Assembly (NCBI GenBank): GCA_963709655.1
Contig: CAVPXF010000053.1
Location: 682,001-746,000, forward strand
Origin: Roseiarcus sp963709655
GTDB lineage: Bacteria; Pseudomonadota; Alphaproteobacteria; Rhizobiales; Beijerinckiaceae
DNA length: 64,000 bases
Reading direction: 5' to 3'
Shown: piece after piece, positions 28,298 through 36,314 of the stretch
Numbering within the stretch: position 1 is the stretch's first letter
How the letters are laid out: every line of letters starts with the position of its first letter
Position numbers and translations under genes: made by a program
The notes under the pieces: model-generated
The model's input: the letters and a program-made list of their open reading frames with translations, nothing else
What the model was told of the DNA's origin: nothing
Database searches by the model: none

Positions 28298-28357
28298 CGT
28301 TCAGCGTCGTTCAGACGTCGTTCGGCAGGCGTTCAGCATCGTTCAGCATGCGTTCAG
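28298..28357. repeat. helically phased CGTTCAG direct-repeat array (six units)
   Basis: CGTTCAG begins at 28298, 28308, 28330, 28340 and 28351, with a variant CGTTCGG at 28319. Intervals are 10, 11, 11, 10 and 11 bases, a mean of 10.6, which is the helical pitch of B-DNA. The array starts 23 bases beyond the GT61 stop codon in non-coding sequence. Its phasing is like that of the AACAGG array at 8688, although the unit differs. Confidence 0.7.
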
Positions 28358-28555
28358 CGCCCGAAAATCGCCCCTTATCCACCCGTGTTTCGAGCCTTTT
28401 CAAGGACTTGCGACGGAGTTCGGGAAAAAATCGCTTGCCCACGTCCGAACGCGTCGCCGGAAGGGGTCCGGATCAAGGCCGAGCGTCGTTGCGAGTTCCA
28501 TGGGCATCGAGGAGAAGACTACCGCCGGATTGGCTTTTTGGCAATCATTTGTCGT

Positions 28556-28756
28556 ATGAATTCCGATCAGAGGAAACCCGCCGGCCGCCCTCCCGGCCAT
28601 CCTTTCGGCGAGACGGGTCGAAAGTCGCAAGCGAGCGCGGGCTTGCGCAGCCGGGACGGCGACGCTCCGGCCGAAAGCGGAAGTCCGTTCGACACCCTGA
28701 AATCCTGCGATGGAATAAGCCGGCTCCTTTTCAGATGGCCAATGAAACTTTGGTAA
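28556..28756 (+). CDS. possible small hypothetical protein
   Basis: Open frame of 66 codons from ATG 28556 to a stop at 28756. It is basic and proline/glycine-rich at the N-terminus (RKPAGRPPGHPFGETGRK, loosely AT-hook-like). No good ribosome site is seen and I recognise no family. It may be chance in this GC-rich sequence. Confidence 0.22.
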   Translation: MNSDQRKPAGRPPGHPFGETGRKSQASAGLRSRDGDAPAESGSPFDTLKSCDGISRLLFRWPMKLW

Positions 28757-29214
28757 AACACAAGCCGGGCTGGCATGACAGGACCTCATCCTCAGCCTGT
28801 CGAAGGATGATCCGTGCCTATCCGGTTAACGCAGACGCCCACTATATTACAGACTGCCTGGCGCCGAGCGCCGGCGCCGTATCAGCGGTTCATGGCGTGA
28901 AAGATGACCCTGACCGAGGCGCCGACCGGCCCTCGCAAACAGCGGATCGCAATCGAAGCCGACGCCTTGAGCGACTGCTTCGCGCAAATTCCGGCCATTC
29001 CGACCCATTGCTGCCGTTCCTCGTCCGTCCCGGTACATGACGAGAGCGCCTGGAACGGACATTCTCGAATGAGTAAAGAGTGTCGGGACGTCAGCGCTCA
29101 GCATGCGCTCTCTGCGTTTACGCTCAGCCGCGCCATGAGGTCCTGCGGCGATCCGACGTCTCCTTCGTCTCGAGCCCCGGACCAGCTCGTACGGACGCCA
29201 CCCTTTTTGTGGGC
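28757..29214. other. intergenic region with REP-like hairpin
   Basis: 458 bases without a supported gene. It contains a hairpin TCATCCT (28786-28792) / AGGATGA (28804-28810) with the sequence CAGCCTGTCGA between the arms, a palindrome type widespread between genes of alphaproteobacteria. Open frames here have no ribosome site and no family features. Confidence 0.5.
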
Positions 29215-29421
29215 TTACCATCTATTAGCATATACCCAACTCATAACATCTCCTTTGGATACGATCTGGCCGTTAGGCCCTTCGAGGCAATATAATTGAA
29301 AACCGTATTTGTGATAGAGGTCTCGCGCCTTTCGAAGAGCGTCCTCCTTGCTTGTATGATTGGCCCGAGAAGACCGATCCTGATCGAAATGGTCTCTATA
29401 GAGGACTTTCCAGTCAGACAT
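29215..29421 (-). CDS. small conserved-looking hypothetical protein
   Basis: 68-aa protein starting MSDWKVLYRDHFDQDRSSR and continuing with an amphipathic helix (SKEDALRKARDLYHKYGFQ) and a strand-turn-strand ending EGPNGQIVSKGDVMSWV. The composition is balanced and soluble, unlike the arginine-rich shadows around it, so it looks genuine. GGGAGG lies eight bases before the ATG. The pattern (strand, helix of about 15 residues, strand with EGPNG) recalls small uncharacterised proteins of Bradyrhizobium-like genomes. Its upstream region carries a perfect tandem duplication that doubles the ribosome-site segment. No function is proposed. Confidence 0.6.
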   Translation of the reverse strand: MSDWKVLYRDHFDQDRSSRANHTSKEDALRKARDLYHKYGFQLYCLEGPNGQIVSKGDVMSWVYANRW

Positions 29422-29430
29422 TCGGCAATC

Positions 29431-29460
29431 CTCCCATATGCTTGCCTCCCATATGCTTGC
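29431..29460. repeat. perfect 15-bp tandem duplication in a 5' leader
   Basis: CTCCCATATGCTTGC occurs twice back to back (29431-29445 and 29446-29460). On the minus strand this reads GCAAGCATATGGGAG twice, so the GGGAGG ribosome-binding site of the 68-aa gene is duplicated, one copy about 8 and the other about 23 bases before its ATG. It looks like a recent slippage event. Confidence 0.75.
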
Positions 29461-29504
29461 GGACGCCGCCGGCAGCCGCTTGTTGGCGCCTGATATTTGC
29501 CGCG

Positions 29505-30980
29505 CTAGAATTCATGCGGGCAGGGCGCGCCCGGTCCGTTGCAGGCCGGATCTTCAAGGGGATGCCCTAGGCGAGGCGAACGCGACAGTTTCCGTTTAGC
29601 CGAGCTCTTAACATATATAATCTGGTTTTTATCTGCAGGCGGAAAAGCCGACTGGCGCGCGACATCATCCGTCCGTGCTGAACCCGCGACCGTCAGGTGC
29701 GTCGCGACGGACTCGCGGCGGCCATCGGGCTTGGCGTTCATGGCGTCGATGTCGGCCCAGAACCTGCGCATTTTCGGCGCGATCTCCTGGCGGAAGCGCG
29801 AGCCGTTGAACACGCCGTAATGGCCGACCTTCCGTTGCAGGTGGTCCAGCTTCTTCGCCTCCGGAATGTTCACGCAAAGTTCGTGCGCCGCAGAGCACTG
29901 GCCGACCCCCGCAATGTCGTCATTCTCGCCCTCGATTGTCATCAGGCCGCATCGGCGGATCGCGCTCGGGTCGACGAGCTGACCGCGGTGCTTCATCTCG
30001 CCCTTCGGCAGCGCGTGACGGACGAACACGGTCTCGATCGTCTGCATGTAAAAGGCGGCGTCCATATCCATCACCGCCAGGTACTCGTCGTAGAAGTCGC
30101 GGTGTTTTTCGGCCGAATCTCCGTCGCCGGCGACCAGATGGTTGAACATGTCGAGGTGGGCGTTGACGTGGCGGTCGAGATTCATCGCCATGAAGCCGGA
30201 AAGCTGCAGGAAGCCCGGATAGACCTGCCGGCCGAACCCCGGGTAGGGGAAGGGCACCGGATGCAGGGCATTGCGGCGGAACCAATCGACGCCGCGTCGC
30301 TCGGCGAGCTTATTGACCTCGGTGGGGCTGCGGCGGGTGTCGATCGGGCCGCCCATCAGCGTCATGCTGGCCGGGACGTTCGGGTCGTCGTTCGCCTCCA
30401 TGATCGCCACCGCCGCGAGCAGCGGCGCCGCCGGCTGGCAGACGGCGAGTGCATGGACGCCCGGCCCGAGGTGAGCGAGCATCAGCCGCAGATAGTCGAT
30501 GTAATCGTCGAGATCGAACGTTCCGAGCGCGAGCGGCACGAGGCGCGCGTCCGTCCAGTCCGCGATGTAGACGTCGCAGTGAGGCAGGAACTCCTCGACC
30601 GTTCCGCGCAGCAGCGTCGCGTGATGGCCGGACATCGGCGCGACAATCAAGAGCTTCGGCTGATCCTCGGGGGCAGGGAAGTCGGGTCGGACGAAGCGCA
30701 GAAGATTGCAGAACGGCCTGCTCCAGACAACGTCCTCCAGCACCGGATAAGCGACACCGTTGATGTTGATCTCGTCGAGGCCGAAAGTCGGCTTGCCGTA
30801 GCGGCGGGTCATCCGCTCGAACAGCTCCGCCGCCGCCGAGACGTTCTTGCCGACGCTCGTGTTCGACAAGAGATTCCACGGATTACGGAACATGAAGTGG
30901 GCCGCGTCCGTCACGGCACGCGCCGGAGCGAGCGCCGCATGAGCCATTTCGTACATCTGATAAGAATAACTCTGGAACAT
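29505..30980 (-). CDS. phaZ: intracellular polyhydroxyalkanoate depolymerase
   Basis: 491-aa intracellular PHB depolymerase that releases 3-hydroxybutyrate from storage granules in the cytosol. It starts MFQSYSYQMYEMAHAALAP, a typical N-terminus. The alpha/beta-hydrolase nucleophile is a cysteine in the lipase-box position, HALAVCQPAAPLL (about residues 157-169), as in class I intracellular PhaZ. The catalytic His probably lies in KVGHYGVFNGSRFR (about 391-404) and the Asp in IEGENDDIAG. Homologues usually end soon after the RFWADID segment; here about 70 further polar, basic residues follow, which could be a granule-binding tail or a read-through. GGCGGAAAG precedes the start. It lies 41 bases after the BON gene and is probably co-transcribed with it. 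Confidence 0.9.
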   Translation of the reverse strand: MFQSYSYQMYEMAHAALAPARAVTDAAHFMFRNPWNLLSNTSVGKNVSAAAELFERMTRRYGKPTFGLDEININGVAYPVLEDVVWSRPFCNLLRFVRPDFPAPEDQPKLLIVAPMSGHHATLLRGTVEEFLPHCDVYIADWTDARLVPLALGTFDLDDYIDYLRLMLAHLGPGVHALAVCQPAAPLLAAVAIMEANDDPNVPASMTLMGGPIDTRRSPTEVNKLAERRGVDWFRRNALHPVPFPYPGFGRQVYPGFLQLSGFMAMNLDRHVNAHLDMFNHLVAGDGDSAEKHRDFYDEYLAVMDMDAAFYMQTIETVFVRHALPKGEMKHRGQLVDPSAIRRCGLMTIEGENDDIAGVGQCSAAHELCVNIPEAKKLDHLQRKVGHYGVFNGSRFRQEIAPKMRRFWADIDAMNAKPDGRRESVATHLTVAGSARTDDVARQSAFPPADKNQIIYVKSSAKRKLSRSPRLGHPLEDPACNGPGAPCPHEF

Positions 30981-31021
30981 TGCGATCTTTCCGCCTTTCG
31001 GCGCCGAAGCGGCGTTGGAGG

Positions 31022-31261
31022 CTAGGGTTGAAATGGCGACAGACTAAATTGCCCGGAAGATCGAATGGCGATGTTGTTCCTGACGTCGACCACCCCGGGC
31101 ACGCCACGAGCGATCGCCTCCGCGCACGACTTCTGATAGGCCCAGTGGACGACCCCGCGTAGCGTCACGACCCCGCCGTTTACTTCCGCCATGACCTTGT
31201 GACGAGGAATCGCAAGAGACCAGTGAAGGGCGTTTGCGACTTCGGCACAGACATCCAACAT
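31022..31261 (-). CDS. small BON-domain protein
   Basis: 79-aa protein that is essentially one BON (bacterial OsmY and nodulation) domain: AEVANALHWSLAIPRHKVMAEV, then GGVVTLRGVVHWAYQKSCAEAIARGVPGVVDVRNNIAI, with the conserved glycine-strand-glycine pattern. Canonical BON proteins bind phospholipid or peptidoglycan in the envelope, but this one has no signal peptide and so is probably cytosolic. ATG 31261 is preceded by AAGGAG. It is the first gene of a likely operon with phaZ, which suggests a role at the granule surface; that is inference. Confidence 0.75.
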   Translation of the reverse strand: MLDVCAEVANALHWSLAIPRHKVMAEVNGGVVTLRGVVHWAYQKSCAEAIARGVPGVVDVRNNIAIRSSGQFSLSPFQP

Positions 31262-31474
31262 TTCGCGCTCCTTGATTTCCGTTCCGCTCAGAAGAGCTTG
31301 TGGTGTTGATCCCTTATGGCGGCGAACGGTGTTACCGTGCGTCCCGGTCCAACGCCGCTGCGCCAAAGAGACGCATAGAAGTCTAGCGTCTTCGGCCTAT
31401 CTTCTGCTTCAGGAGAATTGTGCAGAATTGTGTGTGCGCCGCCGCCTGTCGATCCGTGGCGCAGGAGTTCTGTA

Positions 31475-32308
31475 ATGCTGACTGCAAATCGAATGGCCGG
31501 GTGTAGAGATTTACGCTTTGCTGGGGTCGAGTTCCCAGCTGCCGCGGGCGGCAGCGAGAAATCCGGAGGGCGGCAATCGTCGCGCCCAAGAACAGTTCTC
31601 GTCGTGGACGACGATCCCAGGGTGCGGAGCATCCTTCGGCACGCTCTTGAATTGGAGGGATTTTCCGTTCTGGAGGCGGCCACGGAACATGAGGCGCTCG
31701 ACCTGTTCAGCAAGGCTGTGGTCGATCTCGTGACCCTTGACCTGAAGCTCGGTCAATCTGACGGCCTGCAATTGGCGAGGGAAATGAGAGCAATCAGCGA
31801 TGTGCCGCTCATTATGATTACTGGGAAGCACAGCGAAATCGCCAGGATCGTCGGGCTTGAGCATGGCGCTGATGATTACATCGTCAAACCATTCAACATG
31901 CGGGAAACAATGCTGCGAATACGGAATGTGCTCAAGCGCTACGAAGCCCCGCTCGTCCAGCCCGAGCGCAGCGCGGGCGCCTTGGCCCGGCGCGTTTGCG
32001 CCTTCGACGGCTGGGTTCTCGACCTCGTCAAACGGGAGCTGCGGTCGAGGGACGGCGATCTGATCGATCTGACCGACGCCGAATTCCGGCTGCTGACCCT
32101 TTTCGTCGAGAACCCTGGACGAGTGCTCTCCCGTGACGAACTCGCGCGGACGGTTCAGGGGCGCGACTGGTCGCCCCTCGATCGCACGGTCGACGGACAC
32201 GTGGCTAGGCTCCGCCGCAAGCTCGAAGCGGCAGCCGACGAGCCGAGGATCATCAAGAGTGTGCGAACTGTCGGCTATGTCTTCACAGTCGACGTCTCCT
32301 CACGATGA
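31475..32308 (+). CDS. OmpR/PhoB-family response regulator, orphan
   Basis: 277-aa two-component response regulator. A receiver domain (about residues 40-155) has the acidic pair VVDDDPRV, phosphoacceptor Asp in LVTLDLKLGQSDG, MITGK and DYIVKPFNM. A winged-helix DNA-binding domain follows (about 180-275), ending RRKLEAAADEPRIIKSVRTVGYVF. The start at 31475 (MLTANRMAGC) is backed by GCAGGAG at 31461-31467; about 38 residues before the receiver domain are unusual. No histidine kinase is nearby. It is divergent from the BON-phaZ operon with 213 bases between, so it could control PHA mobilisation, but no site was identified. Confidence 0.88.
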   Translation: MLTANRMAGCRDLRFAGVEFPAAAGGSEKSGGRQSSRPRTVLVVDDDPRVRSILRHALELEGFSVLEAATEHEALDLFSKAVVDLVTLDLKLGQSDGLQLAREMRAISDVPLIMITGKHSEIARIVGLEHGADDYIVKPFNMRETMLRIRNVLKRYEAPLVQPERSAGALARRVCAFDGWVLDLVKRELRSRDGDLIDLTDAEFRLLTLFVENPGRVLSRDELARTVQGRDWSPLDRTVDGHVARLRRKLEAAADEPRIIKSVRTVGYVFTVDVSSR

Positions 32309-32802
32309 GGGCATGCACGACGATCCCTGCGGGAGAGCCGACACGAGGTCTGAATCGGGCGGACTCCGCGCCTTCATTGGCGACCCCCTGCAGGCCCGCT
32401 TCCTCGCCCAATTGAGGCGTTCAGGTTCGCGATTTGCGACGGCAGCTTTTACGTCGATTTGCCCCGTTCGACGACTGGAGACGGATGTCGCGCATCGGGT
32501 CCACATGTTGCGTCGGAAATTTGTCCGCGGGGTCCTCGTGGCGGTCGGCGCGGACAAGAGGCGCTCCGGCATCCCTATATGCAGCATGTGCAGCGGGTGT
32601 CTGCGCTAACCGGAGAGGCACGGGATGATCCAGTGGGCGGCGCCGTTCGTCACGCGCTGGAGCGTCCTTCGACACCCCCGAATCAGGTCCGGGGGTCGGG
32701 ACGAGGAGAGAAGGGACCGGCTTGGGGCTTACAAACTTTGCAATCGAGGAGCCGGCCGGGCTATAGACGAATTTCATTTGAGATCGAGCGAGCGCCAAGT
32801 TT
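32309..32802. other. intergenic region with diverged repeat, copy 2
   Basis: 494 bases between the response regulator and the LysR gene. Bases 32392-32457 are the second copy of the diverged repeat found at 15390. Open frames on both strands (for example 32313-32609 plus) lack family features and a good start site, so no gene is called. Confidence 0.45.
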
Positions 32803-33750
32803 TTGCGGCGATCGCGCCCGGGGGGCGTCCTGATCAATCTGCGGAGTCTCGACCTCAATCTTGTGACCGTTTTCGAAGCGGTCTACGAGGCGGGCTCGAT
32901 TTCGCGCGCCGCCGAGCGCCTGGCCTTGAGCCAGTCGGCCGCGAGCCATGCCCTGGCGAGGCTCCGCGACGCCTGCCGGGATGAGCTTTTCGTTCGATCG
33001 GCTGCCGGCATCGCCCCGACGCCGGTGGCGCAGCACATGTATCCGGAAGTCCGAAAAGCGCTCGACACTCTGCGGCGTTCCTTGGGGGAGGCTCAGGGCT
33101 TCGATCCCAAGTCGTCGACACGCCGGTTCAGCCTGGCGATTCCGCATCCGGCCGGTCCGATCTGGGGCTTGGCGATCTCGGACAAGGCGAAGGCGGCGGC
33201 GCCGGGCGTGACCTTTGACTTCAACACGCGAACGATGCCCTTCGACACCGAAGGGCGTATGCTGTCCGGCGAGCTCGACCTCACGGTCGACTGGCTTCCC
33301 GGGGAAGGGGATCGCTTCGTCAACCGCAAGCTCTTTATCGACGAACTGATTTTTGTCGCACGTCATGGCCATCCTCGAGTCACTCCGGACATCGACGCGG
33401 CCGCGCTTCGAAAGGAGCGCTTCATCTCAACCCACCCGCGAACGCAGCTCGGCCCGGACTATCTCCAGGAGGTCCGTCGAGCTTATTTCGACCTCGACAT
33501 CGCGATCCTCGTCAACGAGGCGCTCGAGATCCCCTATCTTGTTTTGCAAACCGACCTCATTGGCTTCATTCCGCGCAGCCTGGTCGCGAGTTATGGCGCC
33601 GAGGTTCCGTTCCAAATCGCGCCGGCCCCGATTCGGGCAAAGCCGATCCCGATCTTTCTCGTCTGGCACGAGTCGCGGCGGACAGACGCGGGGCATGCGT
33701 GGTTGCGGACGATCGTCGCCGAAACCGTGATCGCCGCGACGAAGCGATGA
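32803..33750 (+). CDS. LysR-family transcriptional regulator
   Basis: LysR-type regulator of about 305-315 aa. The winged-helix N-terminus LRSLDLNLVTVFEAVYEAGSISRAAERLALSQSAASHALARLR is complete (read in two blocks), followed by a periplasmic-binding-protein-like effector domain with IGFIPRSLV near the C-terminus, of the NodD/NahR-like subgroup. The start is unclear: TTG at 32803 is possible, whereas GGGGGG at 32819-32824 favours a non-ATG start around CTG 32830, which would begin directly at INLRSLDLN. No divergent target gene is adjacent, so its regulon is unknown. Confidence 0.87.
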   Translation: MRRSRPGGVLINLRSLDLNLVTVFEAVYEAGSISRAAERLALSQSAASHALARLRDACRDELFVRSAAGIAPTPVAQHMYPEVRKALDTLRRSLGEAQGFDPKSSTRRFSLAIPHPAGPIWGLAISDKAKAAAPGVTFDFNTRTMPFDTEGRMLSGELDLTVDWLPGEGDRFVNRKLFIDELIFVARHGHPRVTPDIDAAALRKERFISTHPRTQLGPDYLQEVRRAYFDLDIAILVNEALEIPYLVLQTDLIGFIPRSLVASYGAEVPFQIAPAPIRAKPIPIFLVWHESRRTDAGHAWLRTIVAETVIAATKR

Positions 33751-33887
33751 GCCGGGTCTGCCTTTCGATTATGCACGCCATAGATAGTCGACGTGCAGGA
33801 AGACGATTAACGGCAGAGGGCCGCGGTCTATATATCGGCCTTGGGATGGCAATCGGCGCCCTATCCAGGCAACGGTGGGACAAGATC

Positions 33888-34055
33888 ATGACGCCGGCGG
33901 AATTGGCTTCGCGGATCAATGACAAGCTTCACGAGGCACGTGACTTGACTGTTCAATTAGGGGCCGAGGTGCTCGAATTCTTCATCGAAATGGCGATTCT
34001 GGAAGCCCGTGACGTCGAGAAGGTGATCGCGTCGAATCCAGGGCCGAAGCCGTAA
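33888..34055 (+). CDS. small hypothetical protein
   Basis: 55-aa acidic, helical protein starting MTPAELASRINDKLHEARDL and ending VIASNPGPKP. The regular heptad-like spacing of hydrophobic residues suggests one or two helices. A longer reading from 33699 overlaps the LysR gene and looks spurious. A terminator-like hairpin follows 36 bases later, which supports it being a transcribed unit. Function unknown. Confidence 0.42.
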   Translation: MTPAELASRINDKLHEARDLTVQLGAEVLEFFIEMAILEARDVEKVIASNPGPKP

Positions 34056-34090
34056 CGATCGTTTCGCCCGACCTTCGCGGTTTAGAAAGC

Positions 34091-34125
34091 CAAGGCGGCC
34101 AGGGGCCCGACCGAACGCCGCCTTG
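34091..34125. terminator. terminator-like hairpin
   Basis: CAAGGCGGC (34091-34099) pairs with GCCGCCTTG (34117-34125) over a 17-base loop, just beyond the small helical gene and the LysR gene. No T-tract follows. The remaining bases to 34235 show nothing else. Confidence 0.5.
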
Positions 34126-34235
34126 ACCGCTCGCCAAGGCTCGGTCGCGCGTCCGTCTCCATCCGTCGCGCTTGATCATTGCGCGGCTCCATGATGCGGC
34201 CCATACCCTAATGGCGCGCGCCAACGAAATCGAGG

Positions 34236-34375
34236 GCGTCTCCTTCCCCCCCTTGTGGGGGAAGGCTGGGATGGGGGGTCTCGCCGACCTTGCAAATTGA
34301 GGTCCCGCTCCTTGCGGTTTATAGGGCAGCGCGACCCCCCTCCCTCACCCTCCCCCACAGGGGGGGAGGGGATGT
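34236..34375. repeat. GC-rich intergenic repeat element with nested hairpins
   Basis: CCTTCCCCC (34242-34250) pairs with GGGGGAAGG (34257-34265); further along, a C-rich run near 34335-34355 faces a G-rich run ending at 34370, and outer arms (CTGGGATGGGGGG against CCCCCCTCCCTCA) suggest a larger fold. Its style matches the elements near 8.9 and 61.1 kb. Non-coding. Confidence 0.55.
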
Positions 34376-34527
34376 CGCCTCCCTTCGATTTCGTTGACGC
34401 GCGTCACGAGCCGAGCGGAGCGGCCGAATCCTTGAGGCGCAGCCGCCGGCGAGTTGCAGAATCGCCGCATTCGGCAATACCATTCCCCGCGATGGGAGCC
34501 TCGGGAACGCAGTCAGGAGCCGCGCAG

Positions 34528-35355
34528 GTGGTCAAGCGGGGGAGTTGCGGCCGCGGTTGGGGCGCCCTCACGTCAATGGCGGTCGCTCTGGGGCTGTCGC
34601 TGCTCGCCTCAGCGGCGTCGGCGTCCGACCGCTCGACCTGCAAATTCTTCAGTCAGCTCCCCGACGACTGCGCCGCGGCGGAGCAGCGCAAATACGACAA
34701 TCTGCGCGGCTATCGCTTCGAGCAGATCGACCTCTATGCGCACGACGTGATCAAGAAGCTTCTCTACGTCAGCATCTACAACACGACCGGCCAGAACGAC
34801 GGCGACGACACGCGCAACTCGGCTCCCCGGTCCTACGCCGAACATATGGACCCGAAGAAGATCGCCAAGCAGTACCAGGCGACGGCGGTGCGGATCAGTC
34901 CGCCGCGCTACTGGGCGCTCGACTGGTTCGTCGACCGCGTCGGCGCGGTGCGCAACTTCGACGGCCTGGACGCGGCCTGGATGGGCAATGGCCAGGCCGC
35001 CGAGGCGCTGTTTTCGCGGAAACCCCCCTCCCCGGCCTATCGCGCGGCGCCCTTCGGGCGCACGGCGATCGAAGGCTACAAGAAGGGGTCGACGGTCTAT
35101 CTGCTCGACGACCCCAAGGGGCGCGCCTGGGTGCTCGCCGCCTACACGACCGCCGCCGTGCCGAGCGGAAGCATCGACGATCTCAATTCGCTCGGCGACC
35201 AATTGAAGCTGCCGGAGGGCTGGAAATTTCGCACAGCCAAGCTCCAGCGCGAGCTCATTCTCGAGCCGAAGGGCGGTTACGCCGTTTCGACCGAGGACGA
35301 CAAGGGCGACGTCTACCATCTCGCCGGGCCGGGGCAGAGCAACTTCACCCCTTGA
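34528..35355 (+). CDS. exported protein of unknown function
   Basis: 275-aa protein with a signal peptide (ALTSMAVALGLSLLASAASAS, cleavage near residue 33) and a soluble mature part with two early cysteines (CKFFSQLPDDC), which could form a disulfide. I recognise no catalytic motif; the blocks WALDWFVDRVGAVRNFDGLDAAWMG and STVYLLDDPKGRAWVL suggest a beta-rich periplasmic domain. The GTG at 34528 with AGGAG at 34515-34519 is preferred; ATG 34492 or 34576 are alternatives. It lies 25 bases before the Tat-exported dienelactone hydrolase gene on the same strand, so the two probably share an operon and compartment. Confidence 0.6.
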   Translation: MVKRGSCGRGWGALTSMAVALGLSLLASAASASDRSTCKFFSQLPDDCAAAEQRKYDNLRGYRFEQIDLYAHDVIKKLLYVSIYNTTGQNDGDDTRNSAPRSYAEHMDPKKIAKQYQATAVRISPPRYWALDWFVDRVGAVRNFDGLDAAWMGNGQAAEALFSRKPPSPAYRAAPFGRTAIEGYKKGSTVYLLDDPKGRAWVLAAYTTAAVPSGSIDDLNSLGDQLKLPEGWKFRTAKLQRELILEPKGGYAVSTEDDKGDVYHLAGPGQSNFTP

Positions 35356-35380
35356 GCTGTTCTCACACAGGAGTCGCTGG

Positions 35381-36271
35381 ATGGAACGGAAAAAGGCCTC
35401 CGACTTCCCGCAAGGCTTGCTCGACCTGTTCGACGCCTATGTGCATGGCGGGATCAGCCGGCGCGGCTTTCTCGCGGGCGCAAAAAAGTTCGCAGCCGGC
35501 GGCCTCACCGCGGCGGCGCTGTTCGAGATGCTGCGGCCGAACTACGCCTTGGCCGTCCAGGTCCGGCCGGACGATCCGCGTCTCGTCGCCCGGTCGGTCA
35601 GCGTCCCCTCGCCCAGGGGCAATGGGACGATCGCCGGCTACCTCACGCGGCCTGCGACCAAGGACCGGCTTCCCGCGGTGATCGTCATCCACGAGAACCG
35701 CGGCTTGAACCCCTATATCGAGGACGTGGCGCGCCGCCTCGCGCTCGCCGATTTCATCGCCTTCGCGCCCGACGGCCTGACCTCGGTCGGGGGCTACCCC
35801 GGCGACGACGAAAAAGGGCTCGAGCTGTTCAAGACCGTCGATGCGCAAAAGATGCAGGCGGATTTTCTTGCGGCGGCCGAATGGCTCAAGGCCCGGCCCG
35901 ACTGCACGGGCAAGCTCGGCGCGATCGGCTTCTGCTTTGGCGGCGGCGTGGTCAACAGGCTCGCCGTCGCCATGGGATCGGACCTCTCGGCCGCGGTCCC
36001 GTTCTACGGCGTCCAGCCGCCCGCGGCGGAGGTCGCCAAAATCAAGGCGCCGATCAACGCGCAATACGGCGAGCTCGACACGCGCATCACCCCTGGGTGG
36101 CCGGCGTTCGACGCCGCGCTGACCGCGGCCGGCGTTCCGCACGAGGGCCACATCTACAAGGGCGCCAACCACGGCTTTCACAACGACACCACCCCGCGCT
36201 ACGACGAGGCGGCGGCCAAGGAAGCGTGGGGGCGGGCGATCGACTGGCTGAACAGATATCTGCGGGGGTGA
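35381..36271 (+). CDS. Tat-exported dienelactone hydrolase family protein
   Basis: 296-aa alpha/beta hydrolase of the dienelactone hydrolase family (carboxymethylenebutenolidase-like). A Tat motif SRRGFLAGAKKF (about residues 26-37) precedes a hydrophobic stretch. The catalytic triad is visible: Cys in GAIGFCFGGGVV (about residue 188), Asp in YGELDTRI (about residue 231) and His in GANHGFHND (about residue 266). VIVIHENRGLNPYIED is the conserved oxyanion region. Many exported members act on unknown esters or lactones rather than dienelactone itself. A GGAG element precedes the start. Same-strand, probable operon partner of the exported hypothetical gene upstream. Confidence 0.85.
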   Translation: MERKKASDFPQGLLDLFDAYVHGGISRRGFLAGAKKFAAGGLTAAALFEMLRPNYALAVQVRPDDPRLVARSVSVPSPRGNGTIAGYLTRPATKDRLPAVIVIHENRGLNPYIEDVARRLALADFIAFAPDGLTSVGGYPGDDEKGLELFKTVDAQKMQADFLAAAEWLKARPDCTGKLGAIGFCFGGGVVNRLAVAMGSDLSAAVPFYGVQPPAAEVAKIKAPINAQYGELDTRITPGWPAFDAALTAAGVPHEGHIYKGANHGFHNDTTPRYDEAAAKEAWGRAIDWLNRYLRG

Positions 36272-36314
36272 GGACGCTTCGCTCTTCACCTCGCCGCTAT
36301 GGAAAGTCAAACCT

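Noticed and set aside
28298..28357. CRISPR or integron attachment site
   Set aside because: Seven-base units at 10-11 base spacing fit neither, and there is no integrase or cas gene.
28904..29299. Plus-strand open frame of 131 codons
   Set aside because: It overlaps the better-supported 68-aa minus-strand gene and has no start signal or family pattern.
32313..32609. Possible 98-aa gene after the response regulator
   Set aside because: No ribosome site, arginine-rich, and its middle is the diverged repeat also found at 15390 in another frame, so it is more likely repeat sequence than a gene.
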